DNA of 64,000 nt from Prunella strophiata (taxonomy: Eukaryota > Chordata > Aves > Passeriformes > Prunellidae). Shown here piece by piece: positions 20,846 to 32,174 of this stretch. Both the position numbers and the translations under genes were made by a program. The notes under the pieces were generated by a model. That model was not told the DNA's origin. It did no database searches and saw nothing but the letters and a program-made list of their open reading frames with translations. Every line of letters starts with the position of its first letter. The stretch's first letter is position 1. The stretch spans positions 19,688,524-19,752,523 of the forward strand of contig JAZBQD010000001.1 in assembly GCA_036583965.1 (NCBI GenBank), read 5' to 3'.

Positions 20846-23670
20846 GAGACAAAAGGTAGACCAAAAGGGATGGAGACAGCTCTGCCTCGATCTGGGCTTC
20901 TCCAGGGCTGTGACAAGGGGACAACAGATGGGCGGAACTAGTGCGATGTTTAGGAAAACTGTTTCACTATCAAAATGTAAATAGAAAATTGTGTTTAATA
21001 TTCAGCACAGCCTTATGGAAATTCCCAAACAAACAACAGCGTAAAGCAATGCAGTGCAAAGGATCTATAAAAAGAAAACCTAAACAAATATAGAAGGAAA
21101 CAAACGGAGAACAAGGCTGACCCCAATGAACCTGCATAAAGTCACTCTTTGCTTGTTTGTTACTGTTTATGCTGTTGGGCTGAGAATTAATGAAGCTGAG
21201 CACTAATCACAATTCAACCCATGGAATTATTTTAAATTTTAATATTCTGTGTGCATAGCTCATTGGGCTTTCCCCTTTTAAATATTTTCCTCGATGCTTT
21301 AAAATGCATTCATTGATCTGGACCCGTTTCACTGGCGAGCTAATACAGTTCATAAATTAAGGAACTCTTGTTTTAGAAACATCTCCTTGATCCATGGGCC
21401 ATGGATATGGAGAGGAAGAATTTGGCACGAGGATGCTGAATATAAATTGCTCTTTTGGAAGGAACTCTTACCAGCCAATGTCTGGAGCCAGCAGGCGAGA
21501 AGAATTCACCTGAAGTGGACAGAGCTCTTCACTCTGGGATTAACTTGTTGCAGTTGCAAATGAATCATGAAACCAACTTTGGCAAAGCTGAGCCTGGACC
21601 CGCGCTGGAACCGAAATAATGTATGTGAAAAACCTGAACTGGATTATGAGGCCATCTGGAATGCATTGGCCGTCTGCATTAGGAGTAGCAGTTTCCTTGA
21701 CAGAGGTTGTGAAATATTAGAATTCCTAATGGAAGAAATATGGCAGTGCAAAATGACACAAAAATCACACAACCTCATTCCCTGACACGGAACAGTGAAA
21801 ATGCGAATCTTTCTCTCAAGGGTGCTCTATCAATCCTTTGCAAACAAGGCACTTCAGCAGGCAGAGGAGGGGCTGACAGGGCTTAACCCTTCCCCACCAC
21901 CAGGCAGGACAAGAGCAAGCTTCCCTCTTTGGGGAGGCCAAAACTAGGGGAGAACGTATGGCAGTCGTAAATCCACAGGAAATTCCTTCCAAACCAGGGG
22001 TTCCTCCAGCACAGACATCCCACAGAGCTGGATACCCCAGGGACAGACTCCTGCCACTCTCACCCTCCTCTGGGGGATGCTCAGATGCCTCTAGGGCCAC
22101 TCTCTTGGCAAACTTTATCTGTGGGTGATGCCAAAGGCAGGGAGAAGCCAATGGGCCCACAAACAGCAGCAAACAAAGCATCGGGAGATCTGTAATTAAC
22201 GGCAGAAATCAAGGCAAAGTGCCTCTCAAAATATCCTATTTTTAACATTTGTGATGGAAGGTTGTCCTACACTTCAGAAGGCCTGACCCACAGTAACAGT
22301 TTTCTGCACTAACATTTCTACCCCCTTGGTATTTGCATTCAAATGATGAACATTTTCATTTTGGTCCTAATGATTTCCAGTAAAAATTCTAAGGCTGAGA
22401 CCCTCCCAAAATGTGTATTTGCACAGTTGGTGACATCTACTTAGTAATGGCTCTGTGGCTTAGTAAATTTTTCATGTTTTACTCTTTAAATCACACTTTG
22501 TCCCCAAATCAGCCATCCTACACAACAGTGCTGAATGTCTCCAGGGGTTTGGAAATACCAGAAATCTTGTGGCACACCTGATGGAATTTAATATGTTATT
22601 TACTCATTGTTTAATAACAAAATTTGTTAATTTGCACTGAAGAGTACAAAAGGCATCACAGGTTATCAGATTTTCTGAGTCAACTAGGAAATGATACAAC
22701 AAAACAATGAACAATAAAAATAATCACAGATAATAGTCTGAACAAAGTAATTTGGCCTCCTGACTCAGCATCATTTACTTTAAACCAGGAGCTTATTCTA
22801 ACTCCAGACAGTAAAAATGGGATAAATCCAAAGCTGCTATTTTCATTATCCAACATTAAATGACCCTCACTACCACAAAGGAGAGGTTAGAGGGGCTTGG
22901 ATGTCCTGCCAGGACTTTATAGCAGTGGCCAGGCCAGCACTGCTCACCCTCCACATGGATTCCCTGGATAAAATCCATCTTTAGAAGCACCTCTCTGATT
23001 TAGGAACCCCCAACATTTTTGGTTTCAAGTGCTTTTTGAAATCCCAGCCCTTGTCTCCCTCATTGTCATTTATAAGGCACACAAAGCTACTGTTTATTGC
23101 TACTTCCCTGCAGAAAAGGGAATAACTCCAAGATAGATTTTCTGTTTAGGAAATAGATCTGGGTTGAATTATTCAAAAAGGCTAACAATATCCAGCCCCA
23201 GAAAACTAAGGAAAGGCATAGAAGACTCCAGAGCTAAGGGGCTTTTATACAGCAGCCAATTGTTATGACTCCTTTTAATTAAATACAAATGAATTAATTG
23301 ATATGAAGTACTGCTAGGCAATTATTTTGCTGACATTTTGTCTCTTTTGAGACATACTTGTTTACTGAATCTCTCATCTGCCAAATCTTACCACCATTCT
23401 GCACTATTTTAAACATATGTTTAAAGAGTTAAAGCCAAGTTTGTACTGTCAGAAACTTTTACATTAGTTTCAGATTTGTGTTAATGGTAGGCAGATTAGG
23501 CCCAATAGTATTTACATTTTTTAATCCATCTCCCATCCCTAGGCCATCATTGTACATGAGATATTGCATCTTAATGAATTTTTCTGGTTAAAGATTTTTT
23601 AAATAAATGAATAAATAAATAAGTAATGAAACACTGATTCTTATCTCACTGTACACAAGTTCACTGGTTG

Positions 23671-23691
23671 TTTTTTTTTTTTTTTTTTTTT
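23671..23691. repeat. poly(T) run, 21 bases
   Basis: Uninterrupted mononucleotide run. Confidence 0.95.
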
Positions 23692-24188
23692 CTTTCTGGT
23701 TTGCAGTGAAATATTTTCATCATTTTCTAAAGATATGCATGAAAGTACAAAAATGATGGCTGATTTCGGAACAAACCTCCAGCAGCAGCAGCCAGCAGTA
23801 TATTAGCCTTTACATGGGAGGTAAAATTGAAGGGTTATCTGGAAAACCATAACTGGCCCAAACAATTTTACATCCTCTGATTATTTGGGGGAATTGCTGA
23901 GCTGGAGTTTCTGTCTGACACATTCCCCAGTACACGGGTGACCCATTTTTTTAAGTCCCCCAGTGGTTCAAACGTGCATGATGAGATAAAGTGACTTGAA
24001 CCCCTCAGAAAGAAGCAAGATGTATTTCAGGAAAGCATCCACAGGACCTTCCCACTGCTTTTGGTGTGGGATGGGCTCAGCTCTGTGGTCAGCAGCTTCT
24101 GGAAGCAGCAAATCCTGGGAGAACTGCTGGCTGTGAAGTGAGTTGTGCACACACAGGACTCCAGGACACCCAGAAGTTGAGCCCCTAC

Positions 24189-24251
24189 CTGTCAGGTCAG
24201 CAATAATGTCAGCTGGCAAGTTGTAGATCTGCCCATCTATGGGATACTTCT
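24189..24251 (-). other. weak candidate exon
   Basis: On the minus strand a 63-base open segment has an AG acceptor just upstream (after GTGCACAACAG) and a consensus donor CAG|GTAGGG just downstream. It would encode about 20 residues beginning EKYPIDGQIYNLPADI. Its length is a multiple of three with equal entry and exit phase. I do not recognise the protein. Such a combination can occur by chance, and no companion exon was found. Confidence 0.15.
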
Positions 24252-24637
24252 CTGTTGTGCACATGAAAATAAATAGCAGGCTGGAGAGTAATTAATTTGC
24301 CGTTGGTGAACTAAATTAGCCCAGAGGAGCACAGGGAGCCTTCAGAGACAGGTAACCTGAACCTGCCCACACACATTTAAAGAGCAAACTACTCAAAAAT
24401 GCCAAGGCAGTGTGAGTATTGAGATATCAGTTGTCTTCAAGTCACTATGTATGTGTTGAACTCTGGGCTGAGTGCAGAGTAATTACTTCCATTAATGCAA
24501 TTCTATTCCCAAAAAATGGTCCAGGTGGCCAGATGGAGCCTTCTACCCCAACGTGGTTTCCTACCCCCAACACCACATCATTAAAATCAGCAGGATATAT
24601 TGAAGGCCTCCATATATAATATAAAAAATTAGCCTCT

Positions 24638-24642
<5 letters not shown>

Positions 24643-24672
<30 letters not shown>
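24643..24672. repeat. poly(A) run, 30 bases
   Basis: Longest mononucleotide run in the window. No flanking target-site duplication is visible. Confidence 0.95.
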
Positions 24673-24675
<3 letters not shown>

Positions 24676-25427
24676 CACATATTTTACTTATTTTTTGCTC
24701 ACAGCTACTATGGAATTCTGATCTCTCACCATTAAAAAGTCATGGATTAAATTCCCTAAATTGTGTCATTGCAGGAGATATAAAGGTACCTGCTTTGGAC
24801 TGAACAAGTTTTTACAGAATGAGTCACATTTTTCAGCCTCTTCAGCTTCCAAGTCTGGAGTTTTACTTTCTCTAAGAGGGGAAGTTCTGGGTTTTTGTAC
24901 AAACTCTCAGATTTGGGACTCTGATATCCCCTGAGTGTGCCTGGTTTCTCTTAGGCAGTGGTTTGGGCTATCAGCAGCTCCTATAACTTTTCCCCCTGAT
25001 CAAAGCACATGGATGGACAAGCACAAACAGGCTGGGGCACAGTGCCTCTGTTTTCCCTATTTACCTATCTCCCGACCAGACATTTCTGCACATTAATCAT
25101 ACTTAGAAGACTTAGCAAAAGGCATCAGTCACTTAACAAACTGTCCCAGATTTATCTGGGGGTAACAGATGACTGCTGACTATCTGGGCCAGCTACCCAG
25201 GGCTGCTGATGAAAGGCAGCGTGTGACCAGAGTTACACACAGGGCAAGCGGGACTTGGCACTGCTTTCAGCAGCCCCCTAAAGCAGAGATATAGGAAGAG
25301 ATGGGGAAATGGAAACTACACAGATATTCCCCCTCCTCTGCACCTCCCCAGGGACTTCTAACAATGATCAAGCCCTTTGGAAACTTCAGGCACTAGTGAT
25401 TCCTGCCACTGCCTGGAATGAGTTGCT

Positions 25428-25862
25428 GGAGCATGTCCAGGGAAGAGAATGGAGCTGGGAAGGGGCTGGAGCCCCAGGAGCAGCTGAGGGAGCTGGGAAA
25501 GGGGAACAGCCTGGAGAAAAGGGGGCTCAGGGGGGACCTTGTGCCTCTGCACAACTCCTGACAGGAGGGGGCAGCTGGGGGGCATCGGGCTCTGCTCCCA
25601 GGGAGGAGAGGAAACTGCCTCAAGTTGCACCAGGGGAGGTTTAGGTTGGAGATTAGAAAAATTTCATCAAGGAAAGCATTGTCCAGCCCTGGCCCAGGCT
25701 GCCCACAGCAGTGATGGAGTGACCATTCTTGAAGGGAATTAGAATAGATGCAGATGTGGCTCTTGGGGACATGGTTTAGTGGTGGAGCTGGCAGTATGAG
25801 GTGAATTGTTGGACTCAGTATCTTAAAGGTATTTTTCAACCTAAATGATCCCGTGTTTCTGT
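25428..25862 (+). mobile_element. CR1 LINE, about 435 bp
   Basis: The copy includes the end of ORF2 and the 3' UTR. Blocks in order are 'gctggagcatgtccaggga', 'cagcctggagaaaaggggg', 'cctcaagttgcaccagggg', 'gttggagattagaaaaatt' and a decayed tail 'atcttaaaggtatttttcaa' near 25820-25840. It is moderately old. A CTCF-like core lies at 25561-25575 in a position where I would not expect it from the usual CR1 sequence. Confidence 0.92.
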
Positions 25863-26203
25863 GGATAAAGGGAAGAACAGGCTATGTGGATAATGCAGAG
25901 AACAAGGGTAACTGCCCAGAGTTCCACCTCAGTGCTTCAGAAATGGTACCACAACATCTCTTGGGGTGCAAAGCATGGCCCTATGCCCTGCTTTGAAATA
26001 AAAAACCTTTCATGTGGTCGCCTTCTCCTGACCTAACTGTGTCCAACACCAAGCCTGGCTGGATTACTTCCACCAGCTAAGCCAGCAGAGCAGTTTCTTT
26101 GGCTCACCAGGAGAAAAAAAAAGCTGGTGTTTCTGAGGCTGAAATTTCATCGTGAGTCTCCTGAGATCCCACGCATGAATAATGAAATAATTGTGTGTCC
26201 TCA

Positions 26204-26280
26204 CTCGTTGCTCCAGCGCGTTCCCGTCTCTGCCAGCGCCGCTGCTGTTCCCGTTTTCACGGCGGCGGAATCCTGCGGAG
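26204..26280. promoter_or_regulatory. short CpG cluster
   Basis: About 11 CpGs in 77 bases, including AGCGCG, GCGCCGC and ACGGCGGCGG, inside AT-rich DNA. It is too short for a CpG island. It may be a constrained regulatory core. Confidence 0.3.
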
Positions 26281-26403
26281 CTGATACTGATGGATGAACC
26301 ATGGCCCAGCCCCAGTCCTGGCAAGGGGAGCCCTGTAATCACAACTGACTCAGGGGATGAAGTTTATCTCCCAGCAAGACATCAGGAAGACATTTCAGCC
26401 ATT

Positions 26404-26406
<3 letters not shown>

Positions 26407-26433
<27 letters not shown>
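26407..26433. repeat. poly(T) run, 27 bases
   Basis: Uninterrupted mononucleotide run. Confidence 0.95.
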
Positions 26434-26439
<6 letters not shown>

Positions 26440-27369
26440 GCTTACCCTGTCCCACTTATGTTTCTTAAACCTTCTTGGCAAGAACAAGAGAAGCCCCATT
26501 TAACCCAACCATGGGCAGAAATCACAAATTTCTCTGCATGGATTCACAAATTAACTCCACAGGTTCACAAAATTCTCTAGGACAGTGGATCAGCACTGGA
26601 ATTGCCTATCCAGATCCCCTCATGTTCCCCAGTGCACATTGTTGTCACACCCAAGAGCAAGACGGTCCCGTTAATCAAATGTACCTTGGCACTGCAGCTT
26701 TATGTGTGTGTTTCAGGCCTTTACAATACAATAAAATTTACAGCTCGTATAATTAAGAATATGCCAGATTAAACAAATTAAAGCTCAGCCTTAAAAGCGA
26801 AAGCTCTATCAGATCAAGACATTAATGCAGGAAAGAAATTTCAAATTCAAATCAACAACGTCTGAAGGCTCAGAACACAAAAGCTGTATAGGAGTGGCTG
26901 AGAACTACTCTGAGACCTATTGCATAACCTCAAGGTACAATTCATGGCATGGGGCACCAGAAGGTCACAAAGAATAATTGAGTGCAAGGGTTAGTTGGAG
27001 ATTTGTGGGGAAGCCAAGCTGTTCCAGCAATTTTTTATTATTATATTTTTATTCCATGAAGGTAAAAAATAATAACTTGTCCTGAAATTTGCATTCATGA
27101 AAGGCTTTTTGTCTCTCTTGTGTATTTCTGGCCATAAGAGCAGGGAGCAGAGGAGAAGGGAAGACCAAACACCCAGAGGCAGCCCATGGGAGGAGCCCTC
27201 AAGAGGGATTTGGAAAGTCTCCTGACCCAGGATTCTATCTCTGGTTGGCTCTGTCTGATATTCAACTCCAGGAGCACTTCCACAACTTTATTTAAGCATT
27301 TCCCAGTAGATTTGGGATGAGGGACAGTGCTCCAGCTGGGGGAGAAGCAAAGTGGGACTGGAGTATTCA

Positions 27370-27965
27370 GCCTGTCTTCCACACCCTGATCATCTTCATG
27401 ATCATCTCCCACAGGTCCTTTCTGCTGTTGGGGTCCAGAGCTGGATGCAGTGATCCAGGTGGGGTCTCATGAGAACAGAGTAGAGGAGAAGAATCACCCC
27501 CACTGACCTGCTGGCCACCCTCATTCTGCTGTAGCCCAGGGTATGTTTGGCTTTTTGGGTTGCAAGTGCATAATACTGGGTCATGTTGAATTTCTCATCT
27601 ACCAACACCCCAAAGTCCTTCTCTCAGGGCTGCTCTCTGTCCAATCTCCTCCCAGACTGTGTTTGGGCTTGGGATCACCCTGACCCAGCTGTAGGAACTT
27701 GAATTTGGCCTTACTGACCTCTGTGAAGTCCTAGGTCCCTCTGGATGCCCCATCCCTTCCCTCCACACAGCTCAGTGTCATTGGCAAACTGGTTGAAGGT
27801 GCATTAATCCCACTGCCCATGTCACCAACAGAGGTGTCAAATGCACTGGTGCCAGTCCTGACCCACAAGGACACCACTTGGTTTCCACTTGGACATTGTC
27901 ACAACAACCCTTTGAGGGTGACCATTCAGCCAATTCCATATCCATGTCCACCTGTCAAATCCATG
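27370..27965 (-). mobile_element. CR1 LINE with degenerate ORF2 (RT to C-terminus), 3' UTR missing
   Basis: This is the only copy here with clear reverse-transcriptase sequence. On the minus strand, from 27965 downwards, one can read the region after the RT palm, including a decayed FADDT-like motif (FANDTELCGG near 27770-27790). Next comes a LVDEKFNMTQ block and the C-terminal block with SRSVGVILLLYSVLMRPHLD (27402-27608). Frames are broken upstream of 27608. The copy ends inside ORF2, so its 3' tail was lost or removed by rearrangement. Confidence 0.88.
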
Positions 27966-28883
27966 AAGATAAAATTTCTCGAGGTTCACGTCCCCATTTT
28001 CCCTTTACAGCATTTTGCCATTTTTCAGATAATAACTTTTTGTTTTCACTCAGTTTCTCTTCTCCCACATCAGAAATGGACCTTTCTAAAATGTAAAATA
28101 TCGAGTTTTCAGGCTTTTTTTCCCCCTGCAAGATTCTTCATAAGACAAGAACAAGACAAAGTCTTGTTCTTGGCAAACAAGACAAAGTCTTAGAATCCAA
28201 CACTGAATATCATATTGTGTATCCCATCATATCAGACAGATTCTTGCTTCATAAAACAGGACACCAATGACAAAAATAAAGGGCTGGAAACACCACAACC
28301 CTAGAGCTGTGCAGGAGATTTCCCCCTCTTCCCATTCACCATCATTCTTTGAACACAAAGTTCGATGAACAAAAAGTTTTGCACTGCTGCAAAATGACTC
28401 TACTATAGATTTTTAGAATCATTTGAGACATTTATTTTAGAAAAGCTCCAAGGTCAGCAGCAATCTCCTTTTCCCCATTTGTTCCCCAAAAGCTGTGCAT
28501 GATATTGGCAATAGCTATATGTATTACTGAGTATCTATAAATACAAAAAATATTTTTTTCTATTTTGAAATCATGTTTCATATGCAGTTTGTGCTCGATT
28601 TCAATAAGCATCTAATTAAGATAGATTTTTTTTCATCCAGTGCTCTTGCAAATTCTATTTATTTAGCTGCCTCACATACTGCAGTCTATCAAAACTGCAA
28701 GTTCAGCAGAAAGATATTTTCAGGCAAAAGAGGTGAAAGGGGGACCAAGACAAAGGATAAATTTTGGTTCAAATAAGGCAAGAATTCTGATGGTACTTTA
28801 AAGATGCACATTGCCTCTTTAGGGGCAGGTGTTTGGCACTTTGGGGGTATGGTGATGGTGAATGTGGTGGTGCTGGCTGAAGC
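27966..28883. other. unique DNA
   Basis: Contains the small inverted and direct repeat structure at 28146-28191. No gene recognised. Confidence 0.45.
28146..28191. repeat. hairpin-forming inverted repeat overlapped by a 16-base direct repeat
   Basis: A 12-base arm (28146-28157) pairs perfectly with 28161-28172 across an AAA loop. The 16-mer AACAAGACAAAGTCTT occurs at 28150-28165 and again at 28176-28191, and each copy is itself a small palindrome around AAA. Confidence 0.85.
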
Positions 28884-28942
28884 TTGGGTTTGATGATCTT
28901 GGAGGTCTTTCCCAACCATAATGATTTTTTGTGATTCTGTGA
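28884..28942 (+). mobile_element. short CR1 tail
   Basis: 'tgatgatcttggaggtc', then 'tttcccaaccataatgatt', then GTGATTCTGTGAT. Only the 3' tip of an old copy is recognisable; upstream similarity fades by about 28860. Confidence 0.85.
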
Positions 28943-30009
28943 TCACATTCCCACCTTTCAGTTGTCATTCCATAAGCCTGCTGTTAAATTGCTCCTGGAT
29001 ATCCCACCAAAGGGTTTCAAAACAAAATCATTCCTTACTTCTATCCTTATTCACTCATTTAGACCCTCAATGGACTTTTCCCTCACTCCCCACTGGAAGG
29101 TTGGGGGAGAAACAGCAAAACCAATAATGTGGACAACAGGATTTGCAAGTCCCTAATAGGCTTGGCTAAAAAACCCCAGGACCTGAATCTTGGATTTATG
29201 ATGTTTTGGAATTGACTTTTCTATTTCAGTTTGGGAATAGAGTTAGGGAGACTTTATGCTTGAACAACTGAATATTTGCATATGGCAAGCATGAGTCAGA
29301 AAACAAAAAAAAAATATTACTGATATTCAGCACATTGCTTGTCCTTGTGCACATAACTAGAAATTCCACTAAATGTAGCTAAAATTTTCAGAACTTCCAA
29401 ACCCTCTGAACTAATAATATTTTTGCTGTTTTATAACACCCAGTCTATTTTTCCCATCATTTAAACATAGAAAGAAAATGTCTTACTTCCTTATTTAGCA
29501 GACTTGGAAAACCATTATCAATCATCAAAAATATGTATTAGACACATTTATTCCCCTGACAAATTTATGCCAGAAAACTGATAGACTTATTATAGAACCT
29601 CTTCCCCCAACAACAAAAAAAAAATAATCCATAGTTTCATGTGATTCACTCTCAGTCTTACAATTTGGGAAACAAAATCTTTATCCAACAGCACAGCCCT
29701 TGGAGCCAATATCTGAGAAAAAAATCTTTTCTCTGTTAAGTTCCCATATTGAAAACTTCATAAAGGTATTATCATCCACTATGACTATCTGAAACTCTAA
29801 AAAAGTAACTGTATTAAATGGATTTTTTTAATCCCCGTATGTTCCAGTAATCAGTAAAGCAGATTTAAATCTGCTTTTTTTTTCTATCATTATTAGGAGA
29901 GAAGAAGAGCCATAAAGCCCATATTTTGAGGATGTAATTTATTACAAAAGTTTCACTGCAGTTTTGGTTTTGGGTTTGGTTTGATTTTTTTTTCATCTCT
30001 GCTGATCAG
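28943..30009. other. unique AT-rich DNA
   Basis: No gene or repeat recognised. Many short A/T runs. Confidence 0.45.
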
Positions 30010-30470
30010 GATTTGTAATAATACACTTATTGCAGCTGATGTTGGGAATCCATCCTCTGTAATACTTCTTGACATAATTGCAGCTTTTGACACACTCAAT
30101 CGTGGGATCCTTCTAAACCATCTTGAAAAATATGTTGGTCTTTCAGGTTCGGTTATTCAGCAGTTCAAATCTTATTATAACCATCGACTACAGTTTGTTA
30201 ATATAATTTCTCCCCATTCCTCCTCTTACATTGTCATCTGGAGTCATCTGTTACAATGTCATCTGCAGTCCCACAGGGAGCTGCTCCTGGTTCCATGTGT
30301 TCCTTTATCTACCTGCTGCCTTTAGGAGCCACAAACTCCAGCTACAGAGACGTGGGCTCTCTTATCACACTCCTGCTGACACCCAGCCCTTTAATTCTCC
30401 ATCTCCTTCTGCCTATTTATTTCATTAATATTCTAATGCTTCTCCCTCCTGCTCAGCTACTTAGATGAGC
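30010..30470 (+). mobile_element. fossil L2-like LINE reverse transcriptase
   Basis: A forward frame open from about 29981 to 30325 reads like the RT domain of L2/Maui-type LINEs. SVILLDIIAAFDTLNRGILL matches the family's LLDLSAAFDTV.H..LL block (RT motif A), followed by VGLSGSVIQQFKSYYNHRLQ. After frameshifts one sees a PQGAAPGSMC block (family PQGS.LGP), YLLPLG, and GLSYHTPADTQ where the family has GLSYHCYADDTQ. The catalytic YADD is therefore lost and the element is dead. The family was inactive in birds long ago, so readable blocks over about 460 bases are notable. Exact subfamily is uncertain. Confidence 0.7.
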
Positions 30471-31287
30471 CCCAGTTAAAAAATAAATAAATAAATAAAA
30501 AGGAATATTTTTTAAACATTTTGAAATTATACCCCAGACAGAGAGAGGCAAAACAAGTTTTTGATTACATACCTTTTCCACAGCCAGGTGATTCATATTA
30601 TTGTGCTTTTCAATTCCAGAATTGCTTTATTTATTTATAAATTTCCACATATTTGAGCATATAAAAATGCCCAACAATACCATAAAACCTCAACTAGAAG
30701 CTATAAAAAAGGCATGAAGGAGAGAAAAGGAGTGAAGCAAAGCAAAAGGAAAATTCAGTTTGGAGCTGCATCCAAATTCCAGCAGCCAGATTTCTATTTA
30801 TGACACCACCTCTGTACGATGGCACCAGAATCAACTTTAATGGATAATATTACCACACATTCCCCATGAAAAGCAACCAGGAGCTGCTTTTCCAGAAGCA
30901 CCAGCAGCTCCCACAGAGTTTGGTAGGCTACACCAAACACCTGGAGCTTCAAAAACCCAACCTAACACTTGTTAACAGAGCTACTTCTCCTTCCTCCTCT
31001 TTGGCAGTAAAAGATTAGCTGGAAAAGAAAATATCCTAGGGAGTAAGAAAGAGAAGTAGCCGTCTCTTTTCCACCTGCAAATGGGAAATTTCTGATTTTC
31101 AGGGAGGAATATTGTTGAAATGTTGTACAGAGTCTTTTTTTGTTCTTCCGGGTTTATCTGGTGTTCTCAAATTGCCCTGGTTAAGTGAATCTCCCAGTCT
31201 GGAGAAAACAGCTTGCTAGAAATGACAACATCAAAAGTCTTCTTCTTAAATAAATTTTTTCTACTTCCAAAGCTCTGTTAAATAATA
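30471..31287. other. unique DNA
   Basis: Begins with a short (AATA)n at 30480-30500. No gene recognised. Confidence 0.45.
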
Positions 31288-31462
31288 ACAAAATGTAAGA
31301 AACCAAAAGAAACAAACCAAAGAAAACCAAAACAAACAAAGCAAAGAAAATCAAACCAAAACAAAACAAAACAAAGCAGACTAAAACAAAATAAACTAAT
31401 CCAAACCAAGCCAAAATAAAACAAAACACAACCAACAAACCCAAATCAAACCAAAACAAAAT
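31288..31462. repeat. degenerate AAACA/AAACC-rich tract
   Basis: About 175 bases almost lacking G and T, with AAACA, AAACC and AAAGC-like pentamers. The hydrophobic reverse frame across it is an artefact of this composition. Confidence 0.85.
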
Positions 31463-31607
31463 GAAGGATTTTTAGCCTTTTCTTTAGGGCAACTGCTGTC
31501 CATTTCTTCTCTTTACCACCAGCTTTTTGAGAGACATTTGACTACATGTGTCCTTTTAACACCCTCAAAATCATAACCTGAATTAATTCCTCCACTACCC
31601 TGTTTTT

Positions 31608-31771
31608 CCAGAGCAGCTGTGGCTGCCCCTGGATCCCTGGCAGTGCCCAAGGCCAGGCTGGACACTGGGGCTGGGAGCACCTGGGACAGTGGGAGGTGTC
31701 CCTGCCATGGCAAGGGGTGGCACTGGATGGGCTTTAAGATCCCTTTCCAACCCAAACCATTCCATGATCCA
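31608..31771 (+). mobile_element. CR1 LINE 3' end, well preserved
   Basis: Begins at 'gagcagctgtggctgcccc' and keeps the full 3' tip, 'gggctttaagatccctttcc' and 'cccaaaccattccatgatcc'. It is little diverged from the 63251 copy, suggesting relatively recent insertion. Confidence 0.94.
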
Positions 31772-32045
31772 TCCTCATTCCATGGAACAAGTGCTTCTAA
31801 ACCCCAATAAATTTTTAAAACCTGTTTTGCTGAAATTAGTCTTCCATCAGCTTTATCTTGTTGTTACAAATATTTACATTTTTCACAGTTTAATGATTCC
31901 ATTTCGTTCCTGCTCTCCTCTGCTGTGTACAATTTCAGTGGCACTCCTGGGAGGAAAGGTATAAAGAGAAAAACTTCTGGATTTGGTTTTTCATATGCAT
32001 GTTTATAAATCAAGCAGTTTAAAAGTAATATCTAAATAAAAAGAG

Positions 32046-32174
32046 ATCATAGACTCATGGAATGGTTTGGGTTGGAAGGGGCATAAAAGCTCACCCAGAT
32101 CCACCCCCTGCCAAGGGCAGGGACACCTTCCACTGTCCCAGGGTACTCCTAGCCCCATCCAATCTGGTCTTGAA
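32046..32174 (-). mobile_element. CR1 LINE 3' end
   Basis: The forward strand starts with 'catagactcatggaatggtt' and 'tgggttggaaggggcataa'. It is about 130 bases long, opposite in orientation to the copy 275 bases upstream. Confidence 0.92.

Larger units (their letters stand above)
19700..21400. promoter_or_regulatory. candidate conserved regulatory block with internal duplication
   Basis: This repeat-free block has a CpG-retaining core (19840-19960, about ten CpGs, with TTCGTACGAA and CCGCGTACGGC). AT-rich DNA follows with many TAAT/ATTA sites (20000-20060, 20140-20220). Two diverged copies of one module of about 150 bp lie at 20266-20425 and 20690-20845. No long open frame or coding signature is seen. 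I read it as an enhancer cluster; conservation needs alignment to confirm. Confidence 0.4.
21401..25427. other. unique DNA, no CR1
   Basis: About 4 kb without a recognised interspersed repeat. It contains T21 (23671-23691), A30 (24643-24672), a short (AATA)n near 23600-23625 and a weak exon candidate on the minus strand at 24189-24251. Other open frames show no family features. Confidence 0.45.
25863..27369. other. unique DNA
   Basis: Contains a CpG cluster (26204-26280) and a T27 run (26407-26433), listed separately. The segment 27095-27369 lies next to a CR1 copy but no longer aligns with CR1 by eye, so it is either unique DNA or another repeat I cannot name. Confidence 0.4.

Noticed and set aside
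31181..31459. Very hydrophobic reverse frame resembling a membrane protein
   Set aside because: It is the complement of the AAACA-rich tract; hydrophobicity is due to TTT/TTG codons from low-complexity DNA.
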